Below, piece after piece: positions 43,155 through 52,073 of a stretch of 64,000 nt of DNA. Origin of the DNA: Limnohabitans radicicola (GTDB taxonomy: Bacteria; Pseudomonadota; Gammaproteobacteria; Burkholderiales; Burkholderiaceae_C); contig NZ_JACYFT010000001.1 of NCBI RefSeq assembly GCF_014837235.1, forward strand, positions 372,001 to 436,000, in the 5' to 3' direction. The notes beneath the pieces are model-generated. The model saw only the letters and a list, made by a program, of their open reading frames with translations, was not told where the DNA came from and searched no databases. Each line of letters starts with the position of its first letter. Within the stretch, counting starts at the first letter, position 1. The translations under genes were made by a program, and so were the position numbers.

Positions 43155-43173
43155 AATTCAAAAGCTCAACGCA

Positions 43174-44601
43174 TCAGTTGAAGCGGACGTAATCAAAGTC
43201 CACAGGCTGACGGTTGATGCCCATGACGGGAGGCGCGATCCAGTTGGCGAACTTGCCTGGCTCGACGACACGGCCCATCAGGCTGGCCACATAAGCGCGG
43301 TCTTCGTTGGTCGGCAGCCACTCGCCCACTTTGGCGTTCCACTCGGCCTCAGACACCACACGGCCTTCGGGCGTGATCTTGGCGCCGGACAAAGAACCGA
43401 TGTTGCGGTGGAAAGCCTTGTGTGGCGCAGTCAGCTTGAAGGGGATGCCGGCTTTTTCGATCACACGGTTCCAGCGCTCGATACCGCCTTTGGAATCGGT
43501 GATGTAGTCATCGCGCAGCACTTCGTTCAAGGCGTTGAGCATCGGCACTTCTTTTTCGACCAGCTTGCCGTCTTCGACCGACAGGATCTTGTAGCTGTTG
43601 CCCTTGAGGACATGGTCATCGGTGCGCTTGCCTTCTTCGTAACGGCCCTTCAAGCCGGAGCTGTAGAAGGTGGCGGCGTTGGACGACTGATCGGCACCGA
43701 ACAGGTCGATGGTCACCGAGAAGTGGAAGTTGATGTAACGCTGGATGGTGGGCAGGTCGATCACGCCAGCCGCGCGCAGCTTGGCCACGTCGTCGGTTTT
43801 CAGCTGGTTCATCACATCCACGGTGCGCTGGATGGTGCGGCTCACGCCGGACTCGCCCACGAACATGTGGTGGGCTTCTTCGGTCAGCATGAACTTGGTC
43901 GTGCGGGCCAGCGGATCGAACGCCGACTCGGCCAAAGCGCACAACTGGAACTTGCCGTCGCGGTCGGTGAAATAGGTGAACATGAAGAAGGACAGCCAGT
44001 CGGGCGTCTTCTCGTTGAAGGCTTGCAGAATGCGGGGGTTGTCGGCGTTGCCGCTGTTGCGCTCGAGCAGGCCCTCGGCTTCTTCACGGCCGTCCTTGCC
44101 AAAGTACTTGTGCAGCAGATAGACCATGGCCCACAGATGACGGCCTTCTTCCACGTTCACCTGGAACAGGTTGCGCAGGTCGTACTGGCTGGGCGCAGTC
44201 AGGCCCAGGTGGCGTTGCTGCTCGACGGATGCGGGTTCGGTGTCGCCTTGGGTCACGATGATGCGGCGCAGGTTGGCGCGGTGTTCGCCAGGCACGTCTT
44301 GCCAGGCGGCTTCGCCGATGTGGTCACCGAAGTGGATCTTGCGGTCTTGCTCGCCGGGATTGAGGAAAATGCCCCAACGGTAGTCGGGCATCTTCACGTG
44401 GCCAAACTGGGCCCAGCCTTGGGGGTCCACGCTCACGGCGGTGCGCAGGTAAACGTCGAAGTTTTGCGAGCCATCAGGACCCATGTCATTCCACCACTGC
44501 AGGTAGTTGGGCTGCCAGTGCTCCAGCGCGCGTTGCAGCGTGCGGTCTTCCGACAGGTTGACGTTGTTGGGGATTTTTTCGCTGTAGTTGATACCGGACA
44601 T
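43174..44601 (-). CDS. boxB: Benzoyl-CoA 2,3-epoxidase oxygenase component BoxB
   Basis: Class I di-iron oxygenase that converts benzoyl-CoA to 2,3-epoxybenzoyl-CoA. 475 residues. Carboxylate/His iron motifs are visible at EEGRHLW (151-157) and EEAHHMF (241-247), both E-x2-H type. Family landmarks include WNDMGPDGSQ near the N-terminus and GMNRQPVDFDYVRFN-like GINRQPVDFDYVRF at the C-terminus. It lies between boxC and boxA; BoxA is its reductase. Confidence 0.97.
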   Translation of the reverse strand: MSGINYSEKIPNNVNLSEDRTLQRALEHWQPNYLQWWNDMGPDGSQNFDVYLRTAVSVDPQGWAQFGHVKMPDYRWGIFLNPGEQDRKIHFGDHIGEAAWQDVPGEHRANLRRIIVTQGDTEPASVEQQRHLGLTAPSQYDLRNLFQVNVEEGRHLWAMVYLLHKYFGKDGREEAEGLLERNSGNADNPRILQAFNEKTPDWLSFFMFTYFTDRDGKFQLCALAESAFDPLARTTKFMLTEEAHHMFVGESGVSRTIQRTVDVMNQLKTDDVAKLRAAGVIDLPTIQRYINFHFSVTIDLFGADQSSNAATFYSSGLKGRYEEGKRTDDHVLKGNSYKILSVEDGKLVEKEVPMLNALNEVLRDDYITDSKGGIERWNRVIEKAGIPFKLTAPHKAFHRNIGSLSGAKITPEGRVVSEAEWNAKVGEWLPTNEDRAYVASLMGRVVEPGKFANWIAPPVMGINRQPVDFDYVRFN

Positions 44602-44689
44602 GAGAGTCTCCAGAAATTAAAGCAACGGTGGGGTCAAATTTCGGTTGCAGCGCGGACCACCGGGAACCACGCCGCACAACGTCAAAACA

Positions 44690-46348
44690 TCAAACGCGGT
44701 TCAGGTCGAACTGGACTTTTTCGCCCTTGCCGTAGACCTTCAGAGCGCCCTTTTCGCCGACGGCGTTGGGGCGCTGGAAAATCCAGTTCTGCCAGGCGGT
44801 CAGGCGGCCGAAGATGCGGGTCAGCATGTTCTCTTGGCTAGCAAAACGCAGATTGGCTTCCAAACCGGTCAGGGCGTCGGGCGACATGGCAGAACGCTCT
44901 TCCAGGGCCAGGCGGATCTCGTCGGCCCAGTCGATGTCATCAGGGGCTGCCGTGACCAAGCCCAAAGCCAGGGCCGCGTCAGCGTCCAAAGCCTTGCCGA
45001 TGGCGCCGCGTGCGGCTTCCATGGCAGGCACTTCTTCGTAGAAGCGGCGCTGCAGGCGGGTCTGGTCGTTGACCATGGGGAAGAAACCGAAGTTCATTTC
45101 GTTCAGCTGGATCTTGGGGGCATTGGCCTCGTCGTCAGGCAGCGCCAGCATGTAGGCGCGGTCGGCGCAGAAAGCCAGTTCGGCGAGTGTGCCGACAAAA
45201 CATGTCCCCTCTTCAATCAGGGCGAACAGGCTGCGCGAAGTCACGTCCATGCGGGCCAGTGTGCGGCGCAGGTGGCCGATGGTTTCACGCACAAACCAGT
45301 GGTCTTTGTTCGCCAGCATGGTGGCGTCGGAGGCCAGCACGGCAGCGGCGTCGCCCGAAGTCTTGAGCACCCAGGTGCCGATGTCGAGTTCGTTGGTGCG
45401 CATGTGCAAGATGGCGTCGTCCAGTTCACGCACCATCTGCAAGGGCCACCAGTTCATGCCCGCGGCTTCAATGCCCGCGATATCAGTGGGCTGCGCGGTG
45501 GCCGGGGCCTTGACGGTGAAGGTGGCGATGCGCTTGGCGCGGTCGATCTCCACGGTGACGTTGGTATAAGTCAGCGCGTCGGCCGCGATGGTGCGGTTCA
45601 GGGGCGTGAGCGCCACACCCTTGGCACCTGCAGGACGGATGCTGCCAGCAGCCAGCTTGGTGGCGCGTTCTTTGACCACATCCTTGAACACGGCGGGCTT
45701 GGCGATCGCATCCACCAAACGCCAGTCCACGGCTTTTTGACCACGCACACCCTCAACACTGGTGCAGAAGATGTCGGCCAGATCGTGGCGCACATGGCGC
45801 TTGTCGGTCACACGCGTCAGGCCGCCCGTACCGGGCAACACGCCGAGCAAAGGCACTTCAGGCAGCGACACGGCTGAAGAGCGGTCATCAACCAGCACGA
45901 TGTCATCACAAGCCAGCGCCAGCTCATAACCACCACCAGCGCAAGCGCCATTCAGGGCGGCGACGAATTTCAAGCCGTCGTGCTTGCTGGAGTCTTCGAT
46001 GCCGTTACGGGTTTCGTTGGTGAACTTGCAGAAGTTCACTTTCCAGCCGTGCGTAGACACACCCAGCATGAAGATGTTGGCACCGGAGCAGAACACGCGG
46101 TCCTTCAAGCTGGTCACCACCACCGAGCGCACTTCGGGGTGCTCAAAGCGGATGCGCTGCAGCGCGTCATGCAACTCGATGTCCACCCCCAGGTCGTAGC
46201 TGTTGAGCTTGAGTTTGTAGCCAGGGCGGATACCGGCATCTTCGTTGATGTTGATGGCCAGCGTGGCAATCTCACCGTCAAAAGACAGGTTGATGTGTTT
46301 GTATTGCGAAGGGTTGGTCTGGTAATCAACCTGAGGTGCTGCGGTCAT
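44690..46348 (-). CDS. boxC: 2,3-epoxybenzoyl-CoA dihydrolase BoxC
   Basis: Enoyl-CoA hydratase-like enzyme that hydrolytically opens 2,3-epoxybenzoyl-CoA to 3,4-didehydroadipyl-CoA semialdehyde and formate. 552 residues with two crotonase-like halves; the first contains FCSGANIFMLG and NGACAGGGYELALACDDIVLVDDRSSAVSLPEVPLLGVLPGTGGL. The start MTAAPQVDYQ is chosen for its GGAGA Shine-Dalgarno; the longer frame starts with TTG within the promoter/operator region. First gene after the BoxR-type promoter. Release of formate here explains the neighbouring formate dehydrogenases. Confidence 0.97.
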   Translation of the reverse strand: MTAAPQVDYQTNPSQYKHINLSFDGEIATLAININEDAGIRPGYKLKLNSYDLGVDIELHDALQRIRFEHPEVRSVVVTSLKDRVFCSGANIFMLGVSTHGWKVNFCKFTNETRNGIEDSSKHDGLKFVAALNGACAGGGYELALACDDIVLVDDRSSAVSLPEVPLLGVLPGTGGLTRVTDKRHVRHDLADIFCTSVEGVRGQKAVDWRLVDAIAKPAVFKDVVKERATKLAAGSIRPAGAKGVALTPLNRTIAADALTYTNVTVEIDRAKRIATFTVKAPATAQPTDIAGIEAAGMNWWPLQMVRELDDAILHMRTNELDIGTWVLKTSGDAAAVLASDATMLANKDHWFVRETIGHLRRTLARMDVTSRSLFALIEEGTCFVGTLAELAFCADRAYMLALPDDEANAPKIQLNEMNFGFFPMVNDQTRLQRRFYEEVPAMEAARGAIGKALDADAALALGLVTAAPDDIDWADEIRLALEERSAMSPDALTGLEANLRFASQENMLTRIFGRLTAWQNWIFQRPNAVGEKGALKVYGKGEKVQFDLNRV

Positions 46349-46393
46349 GGGTGTCTCCGTCAATGAAGGGGTGGATTTGATTTCGGTCAAAGA

Positions 46394-46407
46394 TGCATTT
46401 CACTGCA
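46394..46407. promoter_or_regulatory. BoxR operator, proximal site (TGCA-N6-TGCA)
   Basis: The palindrome TGCATTTCACTGCA fits the TGCA-N6-TGCA pattern known for BzdR/BoxR regulators. It lies just downstream of the predicted start of boxC transcription (about +5 to +18), where a bound repressor would block polymerase. Confidence 0.7.
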
Positions 46408-46418
46408 TGTTGAGCTGA

Positions 46419-46447
46419 AGTTTAGTGCAGATGACACCGGGCAGCAA
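46419..46447 (-). promoter_or_regulatory. Predicted box promoter upstream of boxC
   Basis: On the minus strand, -35 TTGCTG (46442-46447) and -10 TAAACT (46419-46424) separated by 17 nt, flanked on both sides by TGCA-N6-TGCA operators. It would drive boxC-boxB-boxA and, by position, fdsGB-fdsA and the genes after them. Confidence 0.6.
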
Positions 46448-46449
46448 TA

Positions 46450-46463
46450 TGCACTTTATTGCA
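46450..46463. promoter_or_regulatory. BoxR operator, distal site (TGCA-N6-TGCA)
   Basis: TGCACTTTATTGCA, immediately upstream of the predicted -35. The same 14 bases, within an identical 16-base stretch, recur at 47480-47493 in the boxR-boxD intergenic region. Confidence 0.72.
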
Positions 46464-46507
46464 TTTTATAAGTATTTACCCTAGGAAGCAAGCTTCAGGG
46501 CCTTGTA

Positions 46508-47422
46508 TCAAGCGGGCAAGGCCAGATGTTGGCGAACCGAAGTACGCAAGGCGTCGAAGGCCTGGTCTTCGCTGCGGCCACTGGTGTTGATGGTCAAGTC
46601 GGCTTTGGAATAGAAGGCCGAGCGCCCTTCGAGAATGCGCTTGAGGTCTTCCATGGCCTCGCGGCTCGCGGCCATCGGGCGCATGTCGCCTTGCGCAGCC
46701 ACACGGCCCATGTGGTCGGCCGCGTCAGCCTGCAGCCACACGGTGGTGCAGTGCGAGAGCAGCACATTGAAGTTGGCGGAATCAGACACCAAGCCTCCCG
46801 GTGTGGCGATCACCACCTCGGGGTAAATTTGAATCGCTTCCTCGAGCGCACGGCGCTCGTAACGGCGGTAGGCGTTGGCCCCGTACAGGTTGTGGATTTC
46901 ACTGATCTGGCAGCCGGCAAACTGCTCGATCTCGCGGCTCAGTTCAATGAAGGGAAAGCCCATGTCATCGGCCAGGCGCTGCCCCAACGCGGTTTTGCCG
47001 GCCCCACGCAAACCAATCAGGGCGATGCGATTCTTGCGTTCCTGTGCATTGCCGCCTTCACCAAACATCTCGCCCAGCTGGACGCGGGCACGGCGCAAAT
47101 CGGCCTCGCTGCGCGTCGAGAGCAACTCACGGATCAACAGCCACTCGGGCGAACTGGTGGTGACGTCACCCAGCAATTCGGCCAGCGAGCACTGCAAGGC
47201 ATGGGACACCTGCAACAGCACCAACACCGAGACATTGCCGGTGCCGTATTCCAGATTGGCGAGGTGCCGTTCGGACACATCGGCGGCCACCGCCACAGCA
47301 CGTCGCGTCATGCCCTGGCGCGAGCGCAAGGTGCGCACGCGCTCGCCCAGCGCCTCCAGAAACGGGCTGCGTTTTGTCTCCGACTCGGACACTTCCATCA
47401 ACGTGGACTCTTGACTTGTCAT
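46508..47422 (-). CDS. boxR: BoxR/BzdR-type benzoyl-CoA-responsive regulator
   Basis: 304-residue repressor made of an N-terminal XRE-type helix-turn-helix (about 25-80, LRSRQGMTRRAVAVAADVSERHLANLEYGTGN) and a C-terminal shikimate-kinase-like domain (about 135-300) with Walker A GLRGAGKTALG. In BzdR/BoxR the second domain binds benzoyl-CoA and relieves repression. It sits upstream of boxC, and the sites it should bind lie on both sides of it (46394-46463 and 47480-47519). Confidence 0.96.
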   Translation of the reverse strand: MTSQESTLMEVSESETKRSPFLEALGERVRTLRSRQGMTRRAVAVAADVSERHLANLEYGTGNVSVLVLLQVSHALQCSLAELLGDVTTSSPEWLLIRELLSTRSEADLRRARVQLGEMFGEGGNAQERKNRIALIGLRGAGKTALGQRLADDMGFPFIELSREIEQFAGCQISEIHNLYGANAYRRYERRALEEAIQIYPEVVIATPGGLVSDSANFNVLLSHCTTVWLQADAADHMGRVAAQGDMRPMAASREAMEDLKRILEGRSAFYSKADLTINTSGRSEDQAFDALRTSVRQHLALPA

Positions 47423-47479
47423 GTTGGACCTTGGATCTAAGACAAGGGAAAACCCTTAAATTTCAACAACCCCAAAACA

Positions 47480-47519
47480 TGCACTTTATTGCATACTTGC
47501 AGGCACGCACAATAGTGCA
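47480..47519. promoter_or_regulatory. BoxR operator cluster between boxR and boxD
   Basis: TGCACTTTATTGCA at 47480-47493, then further TGCA boxes at 47498-47501 and 47516-47519. This lies 57 nt from the boxR start and about 110 nt from boxD, in position to control both divergent genes. More TGCA boxes occur at 47568 and 47582. No confident -35/-10 pair was picked out. Confidence 0.68.
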
Positions 47520-47630
47520 TCAACTGCTGTTTATACCGCCAACTGGACCACTCGAACAGTTTTTTGTTGCATGCCCCCGCCTGCAACACACCTGACTACC
47601 CTCATTTCGAGACGACTGAAAGCCATTCAC

Positions 47631-49199
47631 ATGACCGCATTGCTCCCCAACTTCTTCGCCGGCCGCTGGCAGACCGGCACCGACGCAGGTACGCCTCTGT
47701 TTGACCCGGTGCTGGGCACCGAACTGGCCCGCGTGTCCAGCAGCGGCATCGACCTGGCCGAAGGCTTTGCCTTTGCCCGCGAGCAAGGTGGCGCGGCCTT
47801 GCGCGCCATGCGCTACGGCCAGCGCGCCGCCATGCTCAGCCAAATTGTGGAAGTGCTGCAAGCCAACCGCGATGCCTACTACGAAATTGCCACCGCCAAC
47901 AGCGGCACCGTGGCCAAAGACTCGGGCGTGGACATTGATGGCGCCATTTTCACCCTGGGCTACTACGCCAAGCAGGGCGCGGCCCTGGGCGATGCCACGC
48001 TGCTGCTGGACGGTGAACGCATCCGCATGGCCAAAGACCCGGCCTTCCAAACCCAGCACATCCAGGTGCCCACACACGGCGTGGCGCTGTTCATCAACGC
48101 CTTCAACTTCCCCAGCTGGGGCCTTTGGGAAAAAGCCGCCCCCGCCCTGCTCTCGGGTGTGCCGGTCATCATCAAGCCCGCCACAGCCACCGCCTGGCTG
48201 ACCCAGCGCATGGTCAAGGATGTGGTGGACGCAGGCGTGCTGCCCGTGGGCGCGCTCTCGGTGATCTGCGGCTCGTCAGCAGGCCTGATGGACCAACTGC
48301 AGGCCTTTGACGTGGTCAGCTTCACCGGCTCGGCCGAGACGGGCCGGATCATCCGCAGCCACCGCGCCGTGACCGAGCTGTCGGTGCGCTGCAACATCGA
48401 AGCCGACAGCCTCAACAGCGCCTTGCTTTCGCCCGATGCCACAGCTGACAGCGAAGCTTTCAAGCTGCTGGTGGCCGAAGTTGCGCGCGAGATGACCGTC
48501 AAATCCGGCCAGAAATGCACCGCCATTCGCCGCATTTTTGTGCCGCGTGCCTTGTACCAAGCCACTGCACAGGCCATTGGCGCGCGCTTGGCCAAAACCA
48601 GCGTGGGCAACCCAAGGAACGAGTCCGTGCGCATGGGGGCCCTGGTGAGTCAAGAACAAAAAGCCAGTGTGCTGGCGGGCCTGGCCCAGCTCAAGACCGA
48701 AGCCACGGTTTTGTACGATGGCAACGCAGCACCGCTGGTGGATGCCGACGCATCGAGCGCCTGCGTGGCCCCCGTGCTGCTGGGCACCGAATCGCCCATG
48801 AGCGCCCAGGTGCTGCACGCGGTCGAGGTGTTTGGCCCCGTGTCCACCCTCATGCCTTACGACAGCATCAACGAGGCCTACACCATGATCCGCCGGGGTG
48901 AAGGCTCGCTGGTGTGCTCGGTCTACAGCGAAGACCCGACTTTCACCGCCCAGGCCTCGGTGGCGCTGGCCAGCAGCCACGGGCGTGTGCACGCGGTCTC
49001 GCCCGATGTGGCGACCCTGCACAGCGGCCACGGCAACGTGATGCCCATGAGCCTGCACGGTGGCCCTGGCCGCGCTGGCGGCGGTGAAGAGCTCGGCGGC
49101 TTGCGCGCCCTGAACTTCTACCACCGCCGCAGCGCCGTGCAAGGCAGCGCGCTGGCCCTGGACCAGCTGGCCGCACAGGGCGCCAAGCTGCCCCTGTAA
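47631..49199 (+). CDS. boxD: 3,4-dehydroadipyl-CoA semialdehyde dehydrogenase BoxD
   Basis: NADP-dependent aldehyde dehydrogenase that oxidises the BoxC product to 3,4-dehydroadipyl-CoA. 522 residues. Catalytic Cys in GQKCTAIRR; ALDH landmarks NAFNFPSWGLWEKAAPALLSG and SFTGSAETGRIIRS are intact, as is the late EVFGPVSTLMPY. The start MTALLPNFFAG is preferred over 20 upstream codons that overlap the regulatory region. Divergent from boxR and followed after 64 nt by benzoate-CoA ligase. Confidence 0.95.
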   Translation: MTALLPNFFAGRWQTGTDAGTPLFDPVLGTELARVSSSGIDLAEGFAFAREQGGAALRAMRYGQRAAMLSQIVEVLQANRDAYYEIATANSGTVAKDSGVDIDGAIFTLGYYAKQGAALGDATLLLDGERIRMAKDPAFQTQHIQVPTHGVALFINAFNFPSWGLWEKAAPALLSGVPVIIKPATATAWLTQRMVKDVVDAGVLPVGALSVICGSSAGLMDQLQAFDVVSFTGSAETGRIIRSHRAVTELSVRCNIEADSLNSALLSPDATADSEAFKLLVAEVAREMTVKSGQKCTAIRRIFVPRALYQATAQAIGARLAKTSVGNPRNESVRMGALVSQEQKASVLAGLAQLKTEATVLYDGNAAPLVDADASSACVAPVLLGTESPMSAQVLHAVEVFGPVSTLMPYDSINEAYTMIRRGEGSLVCSVYSEDPTFTAQASVALASSHGRVHAVSPDVATLHSGHGNVMPMSLHGGPGRAGGGEELGGLRALNFYHRRSAVQGSALALDQLAAQGAKLPL

Positions 49200-49263
49200 G
49201 GACAAGTCCCCATTTTCCGAACCGACCCGACCACAGACACTGAGAACCCGCAGGAGACAAGAC

Positions 49264-50826
49264 ATGAGCCATGTGAGTGCCCCGCCCACCGAATTCAACT
49301 TCGCCCAGCACCTGATCGCCACCAATGCTGGCCGCGCCGACAAAACCGCCCTGATCGATGACATCGGCCAGCTCAGCTATGGCCAGCTGGCCGACCAGGT
49401 GCGCCGCTTTGCGGGCGGCCTCAAGGCCCTGGGCCTCAAGCGCGAAGAACGCGTTCTGCTGCTGATGCAAGACAGCAGCGACTGGGTGGTGGCTTTTCTG
49501 GGTTCGCTCTACGCGGGCGTGGTGCCTGTGGCCGTGAACACCCTGCTCACAGCCGAAGACTACGCCTTCATGCTGGCCAACAGCCGCGCCCAGGCCGCAC
49601 TGGTCTCGGGCGCCCTGCTGCCCACGCTGCAAAGCGCCCTGACCCAGGTCAAGACCGAAGTGCAGCACGTGGTGGTGTCCCGCCCTGCGGACGCCTTGCC
49701 CGCCGGAGCACACGACATGGCCACGTTGGTGGCGCAAGGCCAGCCGGGCGTGCCTGCGGCCACCCTGGCCGATGAACCGGCTTTCTGGCTGTACTCGTCG
49801 GGTTCTACCGGCAAGCCCAAGGGCACGGTGCACAGCCAGGGCAATCTGTACTGGACCGCCGAGCTGTACGGCAAAGGCGTGCTGCAACTGCGCGAGAGCG
49901 ATACCGTCTTCTCGGCCGCCAAGCTGTTCTTTGCCTACGGCCTGGGCAACGCGCTCACCTTCCCCTTGAGCGTGGGCGCGAGCGTGGTGCTGATGGCCGA
50001 GCGCCCCACCCCGCAAGCGACCTTCAAGCGCCTGGTCGACCACCAGCCCACCGTGTTTTATGGCGCGCCCACCGGCTACGGCGGCATGCTGGCCAGCCCC
50101 GAGTTGCCCGCCAAAAGCCAGGTCGCGCTGCGCCTGTGTTCATCGGCCGGTGAAGCCTTGCCACGCGACATCGGCGAGCGCTGGACGCAGCATTTCGGCT
50201 GCGAAATCATCGACGGCATCGGCTCCACCGAAATGCTGCACGTCTTTTTGTCCAACCGCCCCGGCGATGTGCGCTACGGCACCACGGGCAAACCGGTCGA
50301 GGGCTATTTGGTCGAGCTGCGCAACGAGGATGGCAGCGTGGTCACCGGCCACAACGAGATCGGCGACCTCTACATCCAGGGCCCCAGCAGCGCCCTGATG
50401 TACTGGAACAACCGCGAAAAATCGCGCGACACCTTCCAAGGCGTGTGGACCAAGAGCGGCGACAAGTACACCCGTGACCCCGACGGCTACTACACCTACG
50501 CGGGCCGCAATGACGACATGCTCAAAGTCAGCGGCATCTACGTTTCGCCCTTCGAGGTCGAGGCCACCTTGGTGCAGCACCCTGCCATCCTTGAAGCGGC
50601 TGTGATCGGCAAGGAAGACACCGATGGTCTGACCAAAACCAAGGCCTTCATCGTGCTCAAAGCGGGACAAAGCCTGACGCAGGAAGAGGTCAAGGCTTTT
50701 GTGAAAGAGCGCCTGGCTCCGTACAAATACCCGCGCTTCATCGAGTTTGTGGCCGAGTTGCCCAAAACCGCCACGGGCAAGATCCAGCGCTTCCGTCTGC
50801 GCGATCTTGAAAAACAGCAAGGCTGA
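49264..50826 (+). CDS. bclA: Benzoate-CoA ligase
   Basis: Activates benzoate with ATP and CoA, the entry step of the box pathway. 520-residue ANL-superfamily enzyme with the P-loop YSSGSTGKPKGTVHSQGN, the A5-type GSTEMLHVFLSN found in benzoate-CoA ligases, the hinge YAGRNDDMLKVSGIYVSPFEVE, and the catalytic Lys in PKTATGKIQRF. The Shine-Dalgarno is AGGAGA. Substrate assignment is supported by the box genes next to it. A terminator follows at 50848. Confidence 0.96.
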   Translation: MSHVSAPPTEFNFAQHLIATNAGRADKTALIDDIGQLSYGQLADQVRRFAGGLKALGLKREERVLLLMQDSSDWVVAFLGSLYAGVVPVAVNTLLTAEDYAFMLANSRAQAALVSGALLPTLQSALTQVKTEVQHVVVSRPADALPAGAHDMATLVAQGQPGVPAATLADEPAFWLYSSGSTGKPKGTVHSQGNLYWTAELYGKGVLQLRESDTVFSAAKLFFAYGLGNALTFPLSVGASVVLMAERPTPQATFKRLVDHQPTVFYGAPTGYGGMLASPELPAKSQVALRLCSSAGEALPRDIGERWTQHFGCEIIDGIGSTEMLHVFLSNRPGDVRYGTTGKPVEGYLVELRNEDGSVVTGHNEIGDLYIQGPSSALMYWNNREKSRDTFQGVWTKSGDKYTRDPDGYYTYAGRNDDMLKVSGIYVSPFEVEATLVQHPAILEAAVIGKEDTDGLTKTKAFIVLKAGQSLTQEEVKAFVKERLAPYKYPRFIEFVAELPKTATGKIQRFRLRDLEKQQG

Positions 50827-50847
50827 CGCCCGGCACCCCAAATCAAC

Positions 50848-50875
50848 AAAGGCCCGCAAGCGGGCCTTTGTTTTG
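50848..50875 (+). terminator. Terminator after benzoate-CoA ligase
   Basis: A 10-bp stem AAAGGCCCGC/GCGGGCCTTT with a tight loop, followed by GTTTTG. It closes the boxD-bclA transcript and faces the apbC stop at 50894; on the minus strand it could also end apbC. Confidence 0.88.
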
Positions 50876-50893
50876 AGCGCTGCCTGAGCAGGA

Positions 50894-51982
50894 TCAGGTG
50901 TCCTTGCTGATCTTGATGCTGGGGAACTTGCTCGAAAAATCCTTGGCCTTGGCGGCGATCTTGACCGCCACCTGGCGGGCCACGGCCTTGTAGATCTGGG
51001 CAACCTCGCCGTCGGGGTCGGACACCACCGTGGGCTTGCCGTTGTCGGCCTGCAGGCGGATCTGCATGTTCAGGGGCAAGGCCCCCAGATAGTCGATGCC
51101 TTTTTCGGCTGCATAGCGCTTGCCGCCGTCTTCACCAAAAATGTGCTCCACATGGCCGCAGTTCGTGCACACGTGCACCGCCATGTTTTCCACCACGCCC
51201 AGAATCGGCACCCCCACCTTCTCGAACATGGCCACGCCCTTGCGGGCGTCCAGCAGGGCGATGTCTTGCGGGGTGGTGACGATCACCGCACCCGTCATGG
51301 GCACGCGTTGGCTCAGGGTAAGCTGAATGTCACCCGTGCCTGGCGGCATGTCCACGATCAAATAATCGAGGTCCTTCCAGTTCGTCTGGCGCAACAACTG
51401 CTCCAGCGCCTGGGTGGCCATGGGGCCGCGCCAAATCATGGCTTCGTCCTGGTCCACCAGGAACCCGATCGACATGACCTGCACACCATAGTTCTCCATG
51501 GGCTCCATGTTCTGGCCGTCCAGGCTCTCGGGACGTCCTTCGATGCCCATCATCATGGGCTGGCTGGGGCCGTAAATGTCAGCGTCCAGCAGACCCACCT
51601 TGGCCCCCTCGGCGGCCAGGGCCAGGGCCAGGTTGACGGCCGTGGTGCTCTTGCCCACGCCGCCCTTACCCGAGGCCACCGCCACAATGTTCTTGACCTG
51701 CGGCAGCAGGGCCACACCGCGCTGCGCGGCATGGGCGACGATCTTGACGCTCACATTGGCCGACACATTGCTCACGCCGGCCACGCCTTTGGCCGCGGCA
51801 ATCAGGGCCTGGCGCAGTGCCGAGATCTGGCTCTTGGCCGGGTAACCCAGTTCCACGTCAAAAGCGACGTCGCCGCCGTCGATCGTCAAATTCTTCAACT
51901 GCTTGGAAGACACGAAGTCCTTGCCCGTGTTGGGATCAATGACGGTTTGCAGGGCTTGAAGCAATTGTTCTGAGGTGGCCAT
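50894..51982 (-). CDS. apbC: Iron-sulfur cluster carrier ATPase ApbC/Mrp
   Basis: P-loop ATPase that binds and delivers [4Fe-4S] clusters. 362 residues: an N-terminal MIP18/DUF59 domain (residues 1-85), the deviant Walker A GKGGVGKST, Walker-B-type DADIYGPSQPMM, LIVDMPPGTGD, and the cluster-binding CTNCGHVE with its C-x2-C. The start MATSEQLLQAL is the family start. Divergent from the patatin gene. Confidence 0.95.
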   Translation of the reverse strand: MATSEQLLQALQTVIDPNTGKDFVSSKQLKNLTIDGGDVAFDVELGYPAKSQISALRQALIAAAKGVAGVSNVSANVSVKIVAHAAQRGVALLPQVKNIVAVASGKGGVGKSTTAVNLALALAAEGAKVGLLDADIYGPSQPMMMGIEGRPESLDGQNMEPMENYGVQVMSIGFLVDQDEAMIWRGPMATQALEQLLRQTNWKDLDYLIVDMPPGTGDIQLTLSQRVPMTGAVIVTTPQDIALLDARKGVAMFEKVGVPILGVVENMAVHVCTNCGHVEHIFGEDGGKRYAAEKGIDYLGALPLNMQIRLQADNGKPTVVSDPDGEVAQIYKAVARQVAVKIAAKAKDFSSKFPSIKISKDT

Positions 51983-52073
51983 GGGCAAGAATCCACAAAA
52001 AAGATGCCTGAGTCTAACCAAGCACGGGTGTCCCCTGATTCCGCGAGGTTGAAACCCCTCTAGCATCACAAAA

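Noticed and set aside
22582..50826. Genomic island carried by a mobile element
   Set aside because: No integrase, IS, attachment site or tRNA disruption at either border, and codon use looks like the flanks. Acquisition may still be old, but the sequence does not show it.
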